A stretch of 43,656 bases of DNA, from the NCBI GenBank assembly GCA_002747355.1, contig PDPC01000007.1:1-43656 (forward strand), written 5' to 3'. This DNA comes from Pseudomonadota bacterium (lineage in GTDB: Bacteria > Myxococcota_A > Polyangia > GCA-2747355). The notes beneath the pieces are model-generated. The model worked only from the letters and a program-made list of their open reading frames with translations, searched no databases and was not told where the DNA came from. Below, in pieces: positions 9,855 through 18,054 of the stretch. Numbering within the stretch: position 1 is the first letter of the stretch; each line of letters opens with the position of its first letter. The position numbers and the translations under genes are program-made.

Positions 9855-11194
9855 AGATCGAGCTGGCGCTCGATGCTCTCCACCGTCGTCCGAATCGAGA
9901 GGTCCTTGTCGACCAGCTGCTCGATCTTTCGAAACGCGCTGATTACGGTGGAGTGGTCCTTGCCACCGAAGCGTTGGCCAATCTCGGGGAAGGAGCAGCG
10001 GGTCAGCTTGCGGGAGAGGAACATCGCGATCTGCCGTGGACGAGCCACGGCCTTATGGCGCTTTTGGCCCTTGAGCTCCGAGACCTTGATGTTGAAGTAG
10101 GAGGCGACCTCTTTTTGAATCGTCTCGATGGTCAGCGTTGAGCCCGTCGCAGAGAGGAAGCTCTTTAGCGTCTGCTGAGCTAGGTCGACGCTGATATCGG
10201 AGCCCTGCAACGACGCGATGGCGGCCAAGCGAATCAACGAACCCTCGAGCTCGCGAACGTTCGATTTGATGTGCTGCGCGAGAAACATGGCCACGTTGTC
10301 AGGCAACGTGATCTTCTCGTTGTCGGCCTTTGCCTTGAGGATCGCCATCCGCGTCTCGAGCTCGGGTTGCTGGATGTCGGCGATCAATCCCCATTGAAAG
10401 CGCGTTCGCAGCCGCTCCTCGAGGTCGGGGATTTCGTGTGGATATTTATCCGAGGTGACGACGATCTGACGGTTGAGGTCATAGAGCGCGTTGAAGGTGT
10501 GGAAGAACTCGTCTTGCGTGCTCGCCTTGCCGGCGATGAACTGGATGTCGTCGATCAGCAGCACATCACAGCTCTCACGATAGCGCTGACGGAACGCTTC
10601 CATGCGGTTCGAGCGCAGATGGTTGATGTAGTCGTTCATGAACTGCTCGGACGACATGTACACCAGCCGGAAGTGCGGCTTCGACTGCAGGATGGCGTGG
10701 CCGATCGCAGAGAGCAGGTGGGTCTTGCCAAGGCCGACGCCGCCGTAGATGAACAGGGGGTTGTATTTCGCGGCCGGTACCTCCGCCACCGCTCGCGCTG
10801 CGGCGTGGGCTAGCTGGTTGCTCGGCCCAACCACGAAGGTGTCGAAGGAGTAGCGCGCGTTGAGCTGCTGCATCTCTGGAGGAGGTGGTGTGGGCTGCTC
10901 CTCCGGCTCGGGCTGCTCGACGGGAGCTGCGTCCTCATGGGGCAGCTCGTCGAGGTGAAACACGACCCGATAGTCGATGTCGGTTGCGTTTCGCAGCTCT
11001 TGGAGGACGATGGCGAGGTAGTTATCCTCGAACCAGTCCTTGATATAGCGATTGGGAGCTCGAAGGGTAATCTCACCTTCGTCTATCGTCTCGCAGCGGA
11101 TGGGGCGGAGCCACAGGTCGAAGTTCTGAGGCTTGATGCGTTGCTGAAGCGCGGCGAGGGCTCGCGCCCAAATGTCGGTGGTCAGCTCGCTCAC
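9851..11194 (-). CDS. dnaA: chromosomal replication initiator DnaA
   Basis: 447-residue AAA+ initiator that binds DnaA boxes in oriC and melts the origin. Domain I (MSELTTDIWARALAALQQRI, 1-80) is followed by a short Pro/Glu-rich domain II (82-110). The AAA+ domain has Walker A GGVGLGKT (151-158) and Walker B LLIDDIQF (212-219). The C-terminal helix-turn-helix contains GGKDHSTVISAFRKIEQL, the DnaA-box recognition signature. Length is typical. The start is GTG; a strong ribosome-binding site is not evident. The stop codon lies inside the CTAG border of repeat element B, so the last residues could have been set by that insertion, although the domain is complete. Confidence 0.97.
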   Translation of the reverse strand: MSELTTDIWARALAALQQRIKPQNFDLWLRPIRCETIDEGEITLRAPNRYIKDWFEDNYLAIVLQELRNATDIDYRVVFHLDELPHEDAAPVEQPEPEEQPTPPPPEMQQLNARYSFDTFVVGPSNQLAHAAARAVAEVPAAKYNPLFIYGGVGLGKTHLLSAIGHAILQSKPHFRLVYMSSEQFMNDYINHLRSNRMEAFRQRYRESCDVLLIDDIQFIAGKASTQDEFFHTFNALYDLNRQIVVTSDKYPHEIPDLEERLRTRFQWGLIADIQQPELETRMAILKAKADNEKITLPDNVAMFLAQHIKSNVRELEGSLIRLAAIASLQGSDISVDLAQQTLKSFLSATGSTLTIETIQKEVASYFNIKVSELKGQKRHKAVARPRQIAMFLSRKLTRCSFPEIGQRFGGKDHSTVISAFRKIEQLVDKDLSIRTTVESIERQLDL

Positions 11195-11264
11195 GACCGG
11201 TCCAGTGCTGTGAGTTCAGAAAAAGCCAGTGAATACATAAACTTGGGCCTAGTCTATGCGAGCT

Positions 11265-11273
11265 TGTCCACAG
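11265..11273 (+). promoter_or_regulatory. DnaA box
   Basis: TTGTCCACA, an exact match to the DnaA box form common in GC-rich bacteria. It lies 71 bp upstream of the dnaA start, where it could serve origin function or dnaA autoregulation. Confidence 0.6.
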
Positions 11274-11305
11274 ACTTGCCAACACACGCAGCCCGCTCCT
11301 GCTCT

Positions 11306-11341
11306 GGGCACCAGCGACGGTCTCGATGATCGCTGGTGCCC
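11306..11341. repeat. perfect 12-bp inverted repeat upstream of dnaA
   Basis: GGGCACCAGCGA and TCGCTGGTGCCC are separated by 12 nt. There is no U tract on either side, so an intrinsic terminator is unlikely. It could be an operator or an origin-associated structure. Confidence 0.7.
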
Positions 11342-11764
11342 GAGCCGTCGAGCTAACAAGGCCTGAGTTGCGTTGGCAAGTGCAAAAGCGTCGCGACCTG
11401 ATAGCCGACGCGAATCGCACGAGAATCAGCGAGCGACGGAGCGCTTTCGAGGGCTCGTATCCACGACTGGCGATGGCAGCGCGGGGCTAACGCCGCGGCG
11501 ATCCGCTGCTCACCAACGAAAAGCTTGCGCTAAACCATGAGAGATATAGGTGGGTTAAAGACTTCGCTCGGATCTCCTCGGTCGCGATGAGATCCATCGA
11601 TGATCGTGTAGAGGGCGCCATGAGATCTCGTCGGTCGGATCCAAAAGACGCCTCGAGCGACGGCGCTCGTCAGCTTGACAGCGTCAGCGAGGACTGGTAA
11701 GGCAGGCAGTCTTTTTGAGCAGCCTTGCGCTGCGTGGAACCAAGACCTTTCGAGGAGTCGAGCG

Positions 11765-11914
11765 GTGAAACGGACCTACCAGCCGCACAACAAACGTCGC
11801 GCGCGTGTTCATGGCTTTCGCGCGCGTATGAAGACCAAGGGCGGGCGTCGTGTGCTCAACCGTCGCCGTCGTCGCGGTCGCGTGCGCCTGAGCTGCCAGA
11901 CGCCGACGAAGTAG
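11765..11914 (+). CDS. rpmH: 50S ribosomal protein L34
   Basis: 49-residue, very basic large-subunit protein. The sequence [21 protein letters not shown] and [14 protein letters not shown] is the L34 signature. The start is GTG with AGGAG about 8 nt upstream; the longer upstream frame is not supported. First gene of the rightward rpmH-rnpA-yidD-yidC-jag-mnmE block, in the order conserved near many bacterial origins. Confidence 0.97.
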   Translation: MKRTYQPHNKRRARVHGFRARMKTKGGRRVLNRRRRRGRVRLSCQTPTK

Positions 11915-12036
11915 CACCCTCCTTCACGTGCTGGGTTGCGATCCTCCACGTGCTGGCCAATCCTCACCCGGGCGGGGGATGTCACGATGAGGTCCGGCTA
12001 CGAGAGCCGGCTCGGGCGTCGGACAAGGATGGCGGC

Positions 12037-12405
12037 ATGTGTGATCAGCGGCTTCGTAAGGGAGAGCGCGTTCGAGAGCGACGCGAGTATCTATCCATCC
12101 AGCGCGGCGGGGCCAAGCTTCATCTTCAGCACCTGCTCGCGTTCATCAAGCCCGGCCCGTCGACGTGCCGCCGCATCGGCATCACCGTCAGCAAGAAGGT
12201 AGGCAACGCGGTCGCACGCAATCGGCTCAAGCGCTTGTTGCGCGAAGGTTGGCGCCGCAAGAAGAACGAGTTTCCGCTCGGCTACGACGTGGTGTTGATC
12301 GCCAAACGCAACGCCACGGAGGCGGGATACGAAGACCTTGAGCGGCAGGTCGAGCAGGTCGCGAAGCGAGTGACCCGCGCAGCACGCTCGGGCTCGGAAC
12401 GGTAG
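12037..12405 (+). CDS. rnpA: ribonuclease P protein component
   Basis: 122-residue basic protein that assists the RNase P RNA in 5' maturation of tRNA. The hallmark is VSKKVGNAVARNRLKRLLREGWRR split as ITVSKKVGNAVARNRLKR (about 49-66), the conserved RNR motif region. GYDVVLIAKR also fits the family. The start chosen is the ATG giving MCDQRLRKGERVRERREY, preceded by AAGGA. This makes the length normal; the open frame runs far upstream through rpmH but is not protein-like there. It is followed by yidD after 3 nt, so the two are probably translationally coupled. Confidence 0.93.
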   Translation: MCDQRLRKGERVRERREYLSIQRGGAKLHLQHLLAFIKPGPSTCRRIGITVSKKVGNAVARNRLKRLLREGWRRKKNEFPLGYDVVLIAKRNATEAGYEDLERQVEQVAKRVTRAARSGSER

Positions 12406-12408
12406 GCA

Positions 12409-12729
12409 ATGGGGCTCAAGACCCTACAGCATACGACGAGAGCCGAGCGCGACGGCGACAACGCGCAGCGACCACATCAGGTTGGCAGTTGGCGCCGGGT
12501 CGTGGCGCTGCCGGCCGAGGCGGTGATCTCGCTGCTGGTGCTGCTGGTCCGCGGCTACCAGGCCGTGATCTCGCCGGCCTTGGCCCCTCGTTGCCGATTT
12601 CATCCATCATGTTCGGCGTACGCGATAGGAGCGCTACGTCGCCATGGCTTGCTCAAGGGCTCGCTACGGGCTGCCTGGCGACTGCTGCGCTGCAATCCTT
12701 TCGGCAAGGGCGGTTATGATCCGCCGTAG
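12409..12729 (+). CDS. yidD: membrane protein insertion efficiency factor YidD
   Basis: 106 residues. The C-terminal 70 carry the family core [31 protein letters not shown] and [23 protein letters not shown] (both given here in parts; the Cys residues of CRFHPSCS and RCNPF are conserved). The protein helps YidC insert inner-membrane proteins from the cytoplasmic face through an amphipathic helix. It is about 30 residues longer at the N-terminus than usual (a basic, polar extension), so translation might start later, although the ATG lies only 3 nt after rnpA. Sits directly before yidC as in most bacteria. Confidence 0.92.
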   Translation: MGLKTLQHTTRAERDGDNAQRPHQVGSWRRVVALPAEAVISLLVLLVRGYQAVISPALAPRCRFHPSCSAYAIGALRRHGLLKGSLRAAWRLLRCNPFGKGGYDPP

Positions 12730-12789
12730 CCTCACGCCGTCAACGACGTCAACGACGCCTCGACGTAGAGGTCGGGGTCGGGAGCTTCG

Positions 12790-14718
12790 ATGAGCAGCAG
12801 TACCCTCAGGATCGTCCTGACGGTGGTGATCAGCATCGGCATCTTGCTCGTCTGGAACCACTTCTTCGGGAGCAAAACGAAAGCGCCACAGCAGGGCAAA
12901 GCGCCGGTCAGAAAGACGGCCAAGGCCCCTGGCACGTCGAGCAAGGTCGCGCCGAAGCCCAAGATAGGCGCCGAGGCTGGCACGGGCAGCGGCGCCGTGA
13001 AGGGCGACACCGTTGGGCCCGTGACGCTCGACCGGGAGGGCAAGCAGACCACCCTGATCTGGAAGGCTGGTAAGGCGAAGGTCACGTTCACCGATCGGCA
13101 GGGTGCGCTGCGACATGTCGTGCTCGCCAACGATCGCTACAAGGAGCTTCGCGCAGGGAAGCTGCAGCAGATCGACCTGGTGCAGACGGTCGCTGGGAAA
13201 GGGCCCTGGCCCCTCGAGGCGGCGTTCCCCGACTCAGACTTCGTCGTGCCGAAGAACGCGCGTTACAAGCTCGTCAAGCGCACGCGTGACTCGCTGGTCT
13301 ATGAGTGGAGCTCGTCCAAGGTCCGGATCCGCAAGTCCTACAAGCTCGACGACAAACGCCCCGTGATGCGGCTGAGCGTCGAGGTTCAGAACCTCAGCAA
13401 GAACATGCTCGACGCGCGGCTGAAGATGAAGCTCTTCGCCCAGCAGGACCCAGCGAGCAGCCAGCCCGGGATGACGAACCCCTACCCCAAGCTGCCCACG
13501 GGGCTCTGCTACGTCAACGGGAAGCTCGAGCGTCGCAGCTCGGGGGCCATCGCGGGCACTCAATCGAGCTGCTCTGCGGCGGGCTGCGGCATGGGCTCGG
13601 GGCCGGTCAACAAGGTCGGCCAGGTCAACTGGATCGCCTCAGACGACCGCTATTTCATCACGGCCTTGGTGCCAAAAGATGCCGGGGCGCAGCGCCGCTG
13701 CGAGCTCTCCCTGCTCGCATCAAACCCGCACATCGTGGAGGTCGCGCTCACCTTCAAGCAGACGAAGCTGAAGGTCGGCGAGAGCAAAACGCACGAGTTT
13801 TTGGTCTTCCTCGGCGCCAAGGAGCTCGAGAAGCTCGACACGATCCTAGGTGGTGACAAAAAGAGCCTCGAGCTCTCGAAGTCGATCGAGTTCGGCTGGT
13901 TTGCGGTGATCTGTCGCCCGATGCTCTGGCTGCTCAAGCAGTTCTATCGGGTCGTGGGCAACTGGGGCATCGCGATCATCCTGCTGACCCTCGTGGTCAA
14001 GCTCCTGACGTTTTACTGGACGCATAAGTCAATGAAGTCGATGCGGAACATGCAGCGACTCAAGCCGAAGATGGACCTGCTCAAGGAGAAGTTCGGCGAC
14101 GACAAAGCGCGACTGAACCAGGAGATGATGAACCTCTACAAGGTGCATAAGGTCAACCCGCTCGGTGGCTGTCTGCCGATGGTGATCCAGATGCCGATCT
14201 GGTTCGCCCTCTACCGCACCTTGGGTAACGCTCAGGAGCTCTACCGCTCCCCCTTCTTCGGGTGGATTTCGGACCTCACGGCGCCGGACCCCTACTACAT
14301 CCTGCCCATCGCGATGGGTCTCTCGATGTTCGCCCAGCAGGCGATCACGCCACAGCCGATGGAGGGCACGCAGGCCAAGATCATGAAGTATTTCATGCCT
14401 GGCATGTTCACCTTCATGATGCTCTGGCTGCCCGCCGGGCTGACGCTCTACATCTTTGTCAACACGCTGCTGACGATGGTTCACCAATGGCAGATGAACC
14501 GCTCGGACCCACTGCCGAGCAAAGAAGAGGCGCAACAAGAGGCGCAGGCGAGGAGCGGCTCCGGGGGTGGCTCCGGCGCTCTGCACAATACGCCCACGAC
14601 GAAGGCCCGCGCCGAGGGTGGCACCAGCAGCAGCAAGGCCAGCAGCATCTCCTCCGCGCGGGGCGGGCGGGGAGCGCGCAAGCGACGACGGAAGAAGAAG
14701 CCAACCTCGTCGAGTTAG
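12790..14718 (+). CDS. yidC: membrane protein insertase YidC
   Basis: 642 residues. It has an N-terminal membrane anchor (RIVLTVVISIGILLVW), a Lys/Pro/Ala linker, the periplasmic beta-supersandwich domain (about 75-350) and the conserved Oxa1-like core with five hydrophobic segments in total. The core includes GNWGIAIILLTLVVKLLTFY, KVNPLGGCLPMVIQMPIW and a last segment LWLPAGLTLYIFVNTLL. The groove position that is Arg in E. coli is Lys here (LVVKLL). The product inserts inner-membrane proteins alone or with SecYEG. The C-terminal ~75 residues are Gly/Ser-rich and then strongly basic (GARKRRRKKKP), as in ribosome-binding tails. GGGAG precedes the ATG. Confidence 0.95.
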   Translation: MSSSTLRIVLTVVISIGILLVWNHFFGSKTKAPQQGKAPVRKTAKAPGTSSKVAPKPKIGAEAGTGSGAVKGDTVGPVTLDREGKQTTLIWKAGKAKVTFTDRQGALRHVVLANDRYKELRAGKLQQIDLVQTVAGKGPWPLEAAFPDSDFVVPKNARYKLVKRTRDSLVYEWSSSKVRIRKSYKLDDKRPVMRLSVEVQNLSKNMLDARLKMKLFAQQDPASSQPGMTNPYPKLPTGLCYVNGKLERRSSGAIAGTQSSCSAAGCGMGSGPVNKVGQVNWIASDDRYFITALVPKDAGAQRRCELSLLASNPHIVEVALTFKQTKLKVGESKTHEFLVFLGAKELEKLDTILGGDKKSLELSKSIEFGWFAVICRPMLWLLKQFYRVVGNWGIAIILLTLVVKLLTFYWTHKSMKSMRNMQRLKPKMDLLKEKFGDDKARLNQEMMNLYKVHKVNPLGGCLPMVIQMPIWFALYRTLGNAQELYRSPFFGWISDLTAPDPYYILPIAMGLSMFAQQAITPQPMEGTQAKIMKYFMPGMFTFMMLWLPAGLTLYIFVNTLLTMVHQWQMNRSDPLPSKEEAQQEAQARSGSGGGSGALHNTPTTKARAEGGTSSSKASSISSARGGRGARKRRRKKKPTSSS

Positions 14719-14771
14719 CGCAGAGCTTGTCAGTTGCGGGCTAGTCGACGACCAAGAAGTGAGGCAGCGAG

Positions 14772-15254
14772 ATGATAGAACACGCAGCTCAGCAGTTGAG
14801 TGAGGACGACCGCTTCGGGCAGGCCAAGCGAGCGCTGGCCGATGTCCTCGAGCGGATGGGTCTCGACGTCGAGATCGAGGGTGAGGAGCAGGACGAACAG
14901 ATCGACCTGCGAGTGCACGGTGAAGACGCGGCGAGCTTGGTTGGCAAGAAAGGCCGCACTCTCGACGCCCTACAGTTTTTGATCAACAAGATCGTCAGCC
15001 GCCGCGTGGCAGAGCATAAGCTCGTGGTGCTCGACGCCGACAGCTACCGAAAGCGGCGGGAGGCCTCGCTCTTGCAGCTGGCCGAGCGGCTCGGGGACAA
15101 GGCCGTCGAAGAGGGCAAGATTATTCGCCTCAACCCGATGAGCCCGCGGGACCGGCGTGTGATTCATATGGCGTTGCGGGACGTCTCCGGGTTGAGCACG
15201 CGCAGCGAAGGCGACGGCGAGGAACGACGGCTGCTGATCGTGCCCGAGCGCTGA
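14772..15254 (+). CDS. khpB: KH/R3H RNA-binding protein (Jag/KhpB)
   Basis: 160-residue RNA-binding protein. The KH domain contains LVGKKGRTLDALQFLINKIV (about 58-77), with GKKG as the nucleic-acid-binding loop. The R3H domain is about 95-150, with LNPMSPRDRRVIHMAL as its Arg-x3-His region. It lacks the separate Jag N-terminal domain of Firmicutes homologues, which is usual outside that phylum. The conserved place after yidC supports the call. GAGG lies 7 nt before the ATG. Family members bind many transcripts and influence envelope growth; the targets here are unknown. Confidence 0.92.
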   Translation: MIEHAAQQLSEDDRFGQAKRALADVLERMGLDVEIEGEEQDEQIDLRVHGEDAASLVGKKGRTLDALQFLINKIVSRRVAEHKLVVLDADSYRKRREASLLQLAERLGDKAVEEGKIIRLNPMSPRDRRVIHMALRDVSGLSTRSEGDGEERRLLIVPER

Positions 15255-15293
15255 TCAACGTCCATTTCCGCGAAAGCATGTCAGGGTCACGCC

Positions 15294-16787
15294 GTGACGC
15301 GCGACAAGGCCTCCCCTCCACGCTTCGCTTACGAGCGAAGAGCGCCCTCCGATAGCAAGACCTCGACCGAGCAGCGAGACAAGCTGACGACCCTCGGCAG
15401 CCAAGCGACCTACGAGCGATCCCTTTGGTCGCTCGGCGAAGAGACGATCGGCGCGATCGCTTCGCCCGCTGGCAGCGGCGCCGTTGGTGTGCTGCGGCTC
15501 AGCGGTAGCGACGCGGCGGCGTTGCTCGAGCGCGCGAGCGGGGCGAAGGCGACGCCGCGACGGATGCAGCGCCGCGTGCTCTGCGAACCGACGAGCGGGC
15601 AGCGCGTCGACGAGGTGTTGGCTTGCTATATGCCTGGACCGCGCTCCTACACCGGAGAGGACGTGGTGGAGGTCTTTGGGCATGGGGGAGCGCTCAACAT
15701 GGAAGCGCTGCTCGAGCTCTTCTGCTCGCTCGGAGCACGTCGCGCCCAGCCCGGAGAGTTTACCCGCCGCGCCTTCCTCAACGGCCGGGTCGATCTCGCC
15801 CGGGCCGAGGCCGTCGCTGAGGTGATAGACGCTCGCAGCCGCCGCGCCCTGGAGAACGCCCAGAGCCTGCTCGCGGGGGCGCTCGGGAGAGAGCTCGCGC
15901 CGCTTCGGGATGGGCTCATAGCCCTCACCGCCGAGCTCGAGGCGGCGATCGACTTCGCCGATGAGCTCGATGGCGCTCCCCCGCTCGCCGAGGAACAGCG
16001 CGCCTTCCTGGCGCGGCTGCGCGCGCCGCTGGAGCGCCTGATCGACAGCTCGAGCGCCGCCTCGCGTCTCGATGGCTTGACCGTCGCGCTGAGTGGCGCG
16101 GTGAACGTTGGTAAGTCGAGCCTCTTCAACGCGCTGCTCGCGCGGGAGCGGGCGCTGGTCTCGGCGGAGGCGGGGACGACCCGTGACTACCTAGAGGCCG
16201 ATCTCGAGTGGCGCGGGCTACGGTTGAGGTTGGTTGATATGGCGGGGGAGCGACCAGAGGGCGAGATGGGGGCGCTGGAACGGCAGGGCCGTCGCCTCGC
16301 GAGCGAGCGTCTGGCCAGCTGTGATGTGCGCCTGCGGCTGGTCGACGGCAGCCGTGAGGTGCGGTCCGTGGTGCGCGACGAGGGCCTCGAGCTCTTGGTG
16401 TTGACCAAGGCTGATAGGCCAGAGGCGCAGGCGCAGCGTGGAGCTTGGGAGGTCGCGCTCGCGCCCTGGGGCGACGCTGCGCTGTGGACGTCGGCGCAGG
16501 AGCGCCTCGGCCTCGAGGCGCTCCTCGAGCGGGTCGTTGAGCTCGGCTTGCCCTCGGTGGCGGAGGGGGAGACGGTGGTTGTGACGCGACGGCGACAGCT
16601 CGACGGGCTACGTCGGGCATCGGCCGCGCTGGGAGAGGGAGAGGCCGCGCTCGCCGCGGGGCTGCCCCCAGAGCTCTGTGTCGAGCACCTTGAGCTCGCC
16701 CTCGAGGCGCTGGGTGAGGTGACCGGGGAACGCTTTCGAGAAGACGTGCTCGACGCGATCTTCGCGCGCTTTTGCATCGGGAAATGA
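15294..16787 (+). CDS. mnmE: tRNA modification GTPase MnmE
   Basis: 497 residues. With MnmG it makes the (carboxymethyl)aminomethyl modification at wobble uridine. The N-terminal tetrahydrofolate-binding domain begins at about residue 50 (ETIGAIASPAGSGAVGVLRLSG). The inserted G domain has G1 GAVNVGKS (268-275), GTTRD, G3 DMAG (315-318) and G4 TKAD (371-374, Thr instead of the usual Asn). The protein ends in CIGK, the invariant tail whose Cys is essential in E. coli. There is an N-terminal extension of about 45 polar residues. The GTG at 15294 is the only usable start before the conserved domain, so the extension seems real. Confidence 0.95.
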   Translation: MTRDKASPPRFAYERRAPSDSKTSTEQRDKLTTLGSQATYERSLWSLGEETIGAIASPAGSGAVGVLRLSGSDAAALLERASGAKATPRRMQRRVLCEPTSGQRVDEVLACYMPGPRSYTGEDVVEVFGHGGALNMEALLELFCSLGARRAQPGEFTRRAFLNGRVDLARAEAVAEVIDARSRRALENAQSLLAGALGRELAPLRDGLIALTAELEAAIDFADELDGAPPLAEEQRAFLARLRAPLERLIDSSSAASRLDGLTVALSGAVNVGKSSLFNALLARERALVSAEAGTTRDYLEADLEWRGLRLRLVDMAGERPEGEMGALERQGRRLASERLASCDVRLRLVDGSREVRSVVRDEGLELLVLTKADRPEAQAQRGAWEVALAPWGDAALWTSAQERLGLEALLERVVELGLPSVAEGETVVVTRRRQLDGLRRASAALGEGEAALAAGLPPELCVEHLELALEALGEVTGERFREDVLDAIFARFCIGK

Positions 16788-16852
16788 ACAGCACCCTATT
16801 GTAAACCATATAGAGTTAGAGCATTGACAATGCTTGCAATGGGAGAGCGGGG

Positions 16853-16868
16853 TGTTTCACGTGAAACA
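16853..16868. promoter_or_regulatory. parS centromere site 1
   Basis: TGTTTCACGTGAAACA, a perfect 16-bp palindrome matching the bacterial parS consensus bound by ParB. It lies between mnmE and the BioD-like gene, 15 bp before that gene's start codon. Binding of ParB here would be expected to overlap the gene's leader. Confidence 0.92.
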
Positions 16869-16883
16869 ACAGCAGGAGGTTCG

Positions 16884-17771
16884 ATGCGCGGCATCGCCGT
16901 GATGGGGACGGGGCCAGCTGTTGGCGCGACACACGTCGTGGTGGGGTTGGCGCGGGCGCTGATCGACCGCGGCCAGCGTGTGGCGGTCTCCACCCTCGTC
17001 GAGACCGGCTGTTCGATCGCAGAGCGGCAGGGTGAGCTAGAGGTCGATGGGATGCCCGGCACCTTAGACCCACGAGCGCAGCAGGCCTATCGACGCTTGA
17101 CGGAGCTCGTTGGGCCGCCGCCGATCAGCGTCTCGACCCGCACAGGCAACGACGCCTTGAAGCCCGGCACCGCGGCCCGTTTGCTCGACCTGCTCGGTGA
17201 GGAGCTCGCCTGCAAAGACCTCGATCTCATCGCGCCGTACCGCTACAGCGCCCACGTCTCCCCGGCGATGGCCGCACAGCTGGCCGCACGTCCAATCGAA
17301 ATCGAGCCCCTGATGCGGAGCTTGTCGTCGCTGGCGGCGGCGAGTGACGTTGTCGTGATCGATGGTGGGCCCGGCCTGCTCGAGCCTTTGGCCGATCGGC
17401 TGGCGATGGTCGACGTCCTAAAACGAGCGCAGCTACCTGTGCTGCTGGTCGCACCCTCGCGCGCGGGCGCGGGCCTGGTCTCACTGCTGCGAATGCAGAT
17501 CGAGACCGTCCAGCGCTACCAGCTGGAGCTCGCGGGGGTCGTGCTCAACCGCCTCGAAGACAAGCTGCGCCTGGAAGAGGCCTCAACACCCCTGCTGCTT
17601 GAGCGTATCGCAGGCGATGTGGTCCGCGGCGTGTTTCCCTACATAGATCTTGCGCGTCGTAACGACGCAAGGCACCTCGGTGAGCGCTTCGACGTGCACG
17701 TCGATGTCGACACGATCGTTCAGGTCGTCCATGGCGGCTCGGGGCCTGGCGGCTTCCCCAACCTATCGTGA
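16884..17771 (+). CDS. BioD-like P-loop protein with degenerate active site
   Basis: 295-residue protein resembling dethiobiotin synthetase across its length: an N-terminal strand and loop GTGPAVGAT (8-16), TLVETGC (37-43, where BioD has KPVETGC), SAHVSPAMAAQ (BioD SPHxAA), IDGGPGLLEPL (BioD VEGAGG) and GVVLNRLED. The P-loop lysine is replaced by Ala (A15), the second active-site lysine is Thr, and the Glu of the VEG motif is Asp. Catalysis as a dethiobiotin synthetase is therefore doubtful, and no other biotin gene is nearby. A perfect AGGAGG 4 nt before the ATG fixes the start; the longer frame would translate through parS. It occupies the place where parA often follows mnmE. It could be a pseudoenzyme, or a different activity in the SIMIBI P-loop class. 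Confidence 0.7.
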   Translation: MRGIAVMGTGPAVGATHVVVGLARALIDRGQRVAVSTLVETGCSIAERQGELEVDGMPGTLDPRAQQAYRRLTELVGPPPISVSTRTGNDALKPGTAARLLDLLGEELACKDLDLIAPYRYSAHVSPAMAAQLAARPIEIEPLMRSLSSLAAASDVVVIDGGPGLLEPLADRLAMVDVLKRAQLPVLLVAPSRAGAGLVSLLRMQIETVQRYQLELAGVVLNRLEDKLRLEEASTPLLLERIAGDVVRGVFPYIDLARRNDARHLGERFDVHVDVDTIVQVVHGGSGPGGFPNLS

Positions 17772-17906
17772 GCGATCGGCGTTCCTGGACCCCTGGCTTC
17801 GCTGCTCGTCGATCAGACACCGCCACTCCCTTCCTCACGCCTCGTCTTAGCGCCGAAGGTTGTCGAGAGAGCTTTGGCGAGCTGAGCTGGCTTGGAGTGG
17901 CTGGTG

Positions 17907-17922
17907 TGTTCCACGTGGAACA
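17907..17922. promoter_or_regulatory. parS centromere site 2
   Basis: TGTTCCACGTGGAACA, a perfect palindrome identical to the parS form described for Myxococcus xanthus. It lies about 1.05 kb from site 1, in the gap after the BioD-like gene. Confidence 0.92.
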
Positions 17923-18054
17923 CTTCATGGCTTCCGCTATACCTCCTGGCACCCGCTCTTCCGCTTGGCTTCCGCCTCACCTTTTGGCTTCCGCCAAGCC
18001 AGCGTTGCGATGACGCAGCAGCAGGTGAGCTGGACGATGGAGCTGCCCAGTAGG

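Larger units (their letters stand above)
11195..11764. other. dnaA-rpmH divergent interval, candidate oriC
   Basis: A 570-bp gene-free region at the classical oriC position. It contains one exact high-GC DnaA box TTGTCCACA (11265-11273), a weaker GTATCCACG around 11459, and a perfect 12-bp inverted repeat (11306-11341). A relatively AT-rich stretch lies at about 11515-11565. Five GATC sites fall within 71 bp (11571-11641), including GGATCTC/GAGATCC as an inverted pair. The number of clear boxes is low for an origin, so the origin could instead be the dnaA-dnaN gap or be bipartite. Promoters for dnaA and rpmH must also lie here. Confidence 0.5.

Noticed and set aside
16824-16883. Upstream start of the BioD-like gene at 16824
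   Set aside because: It would translate through the parS palindrome and lacks a ribosome-binding site, whereas ATG 16884 has AGGAGG at ideal spacing.
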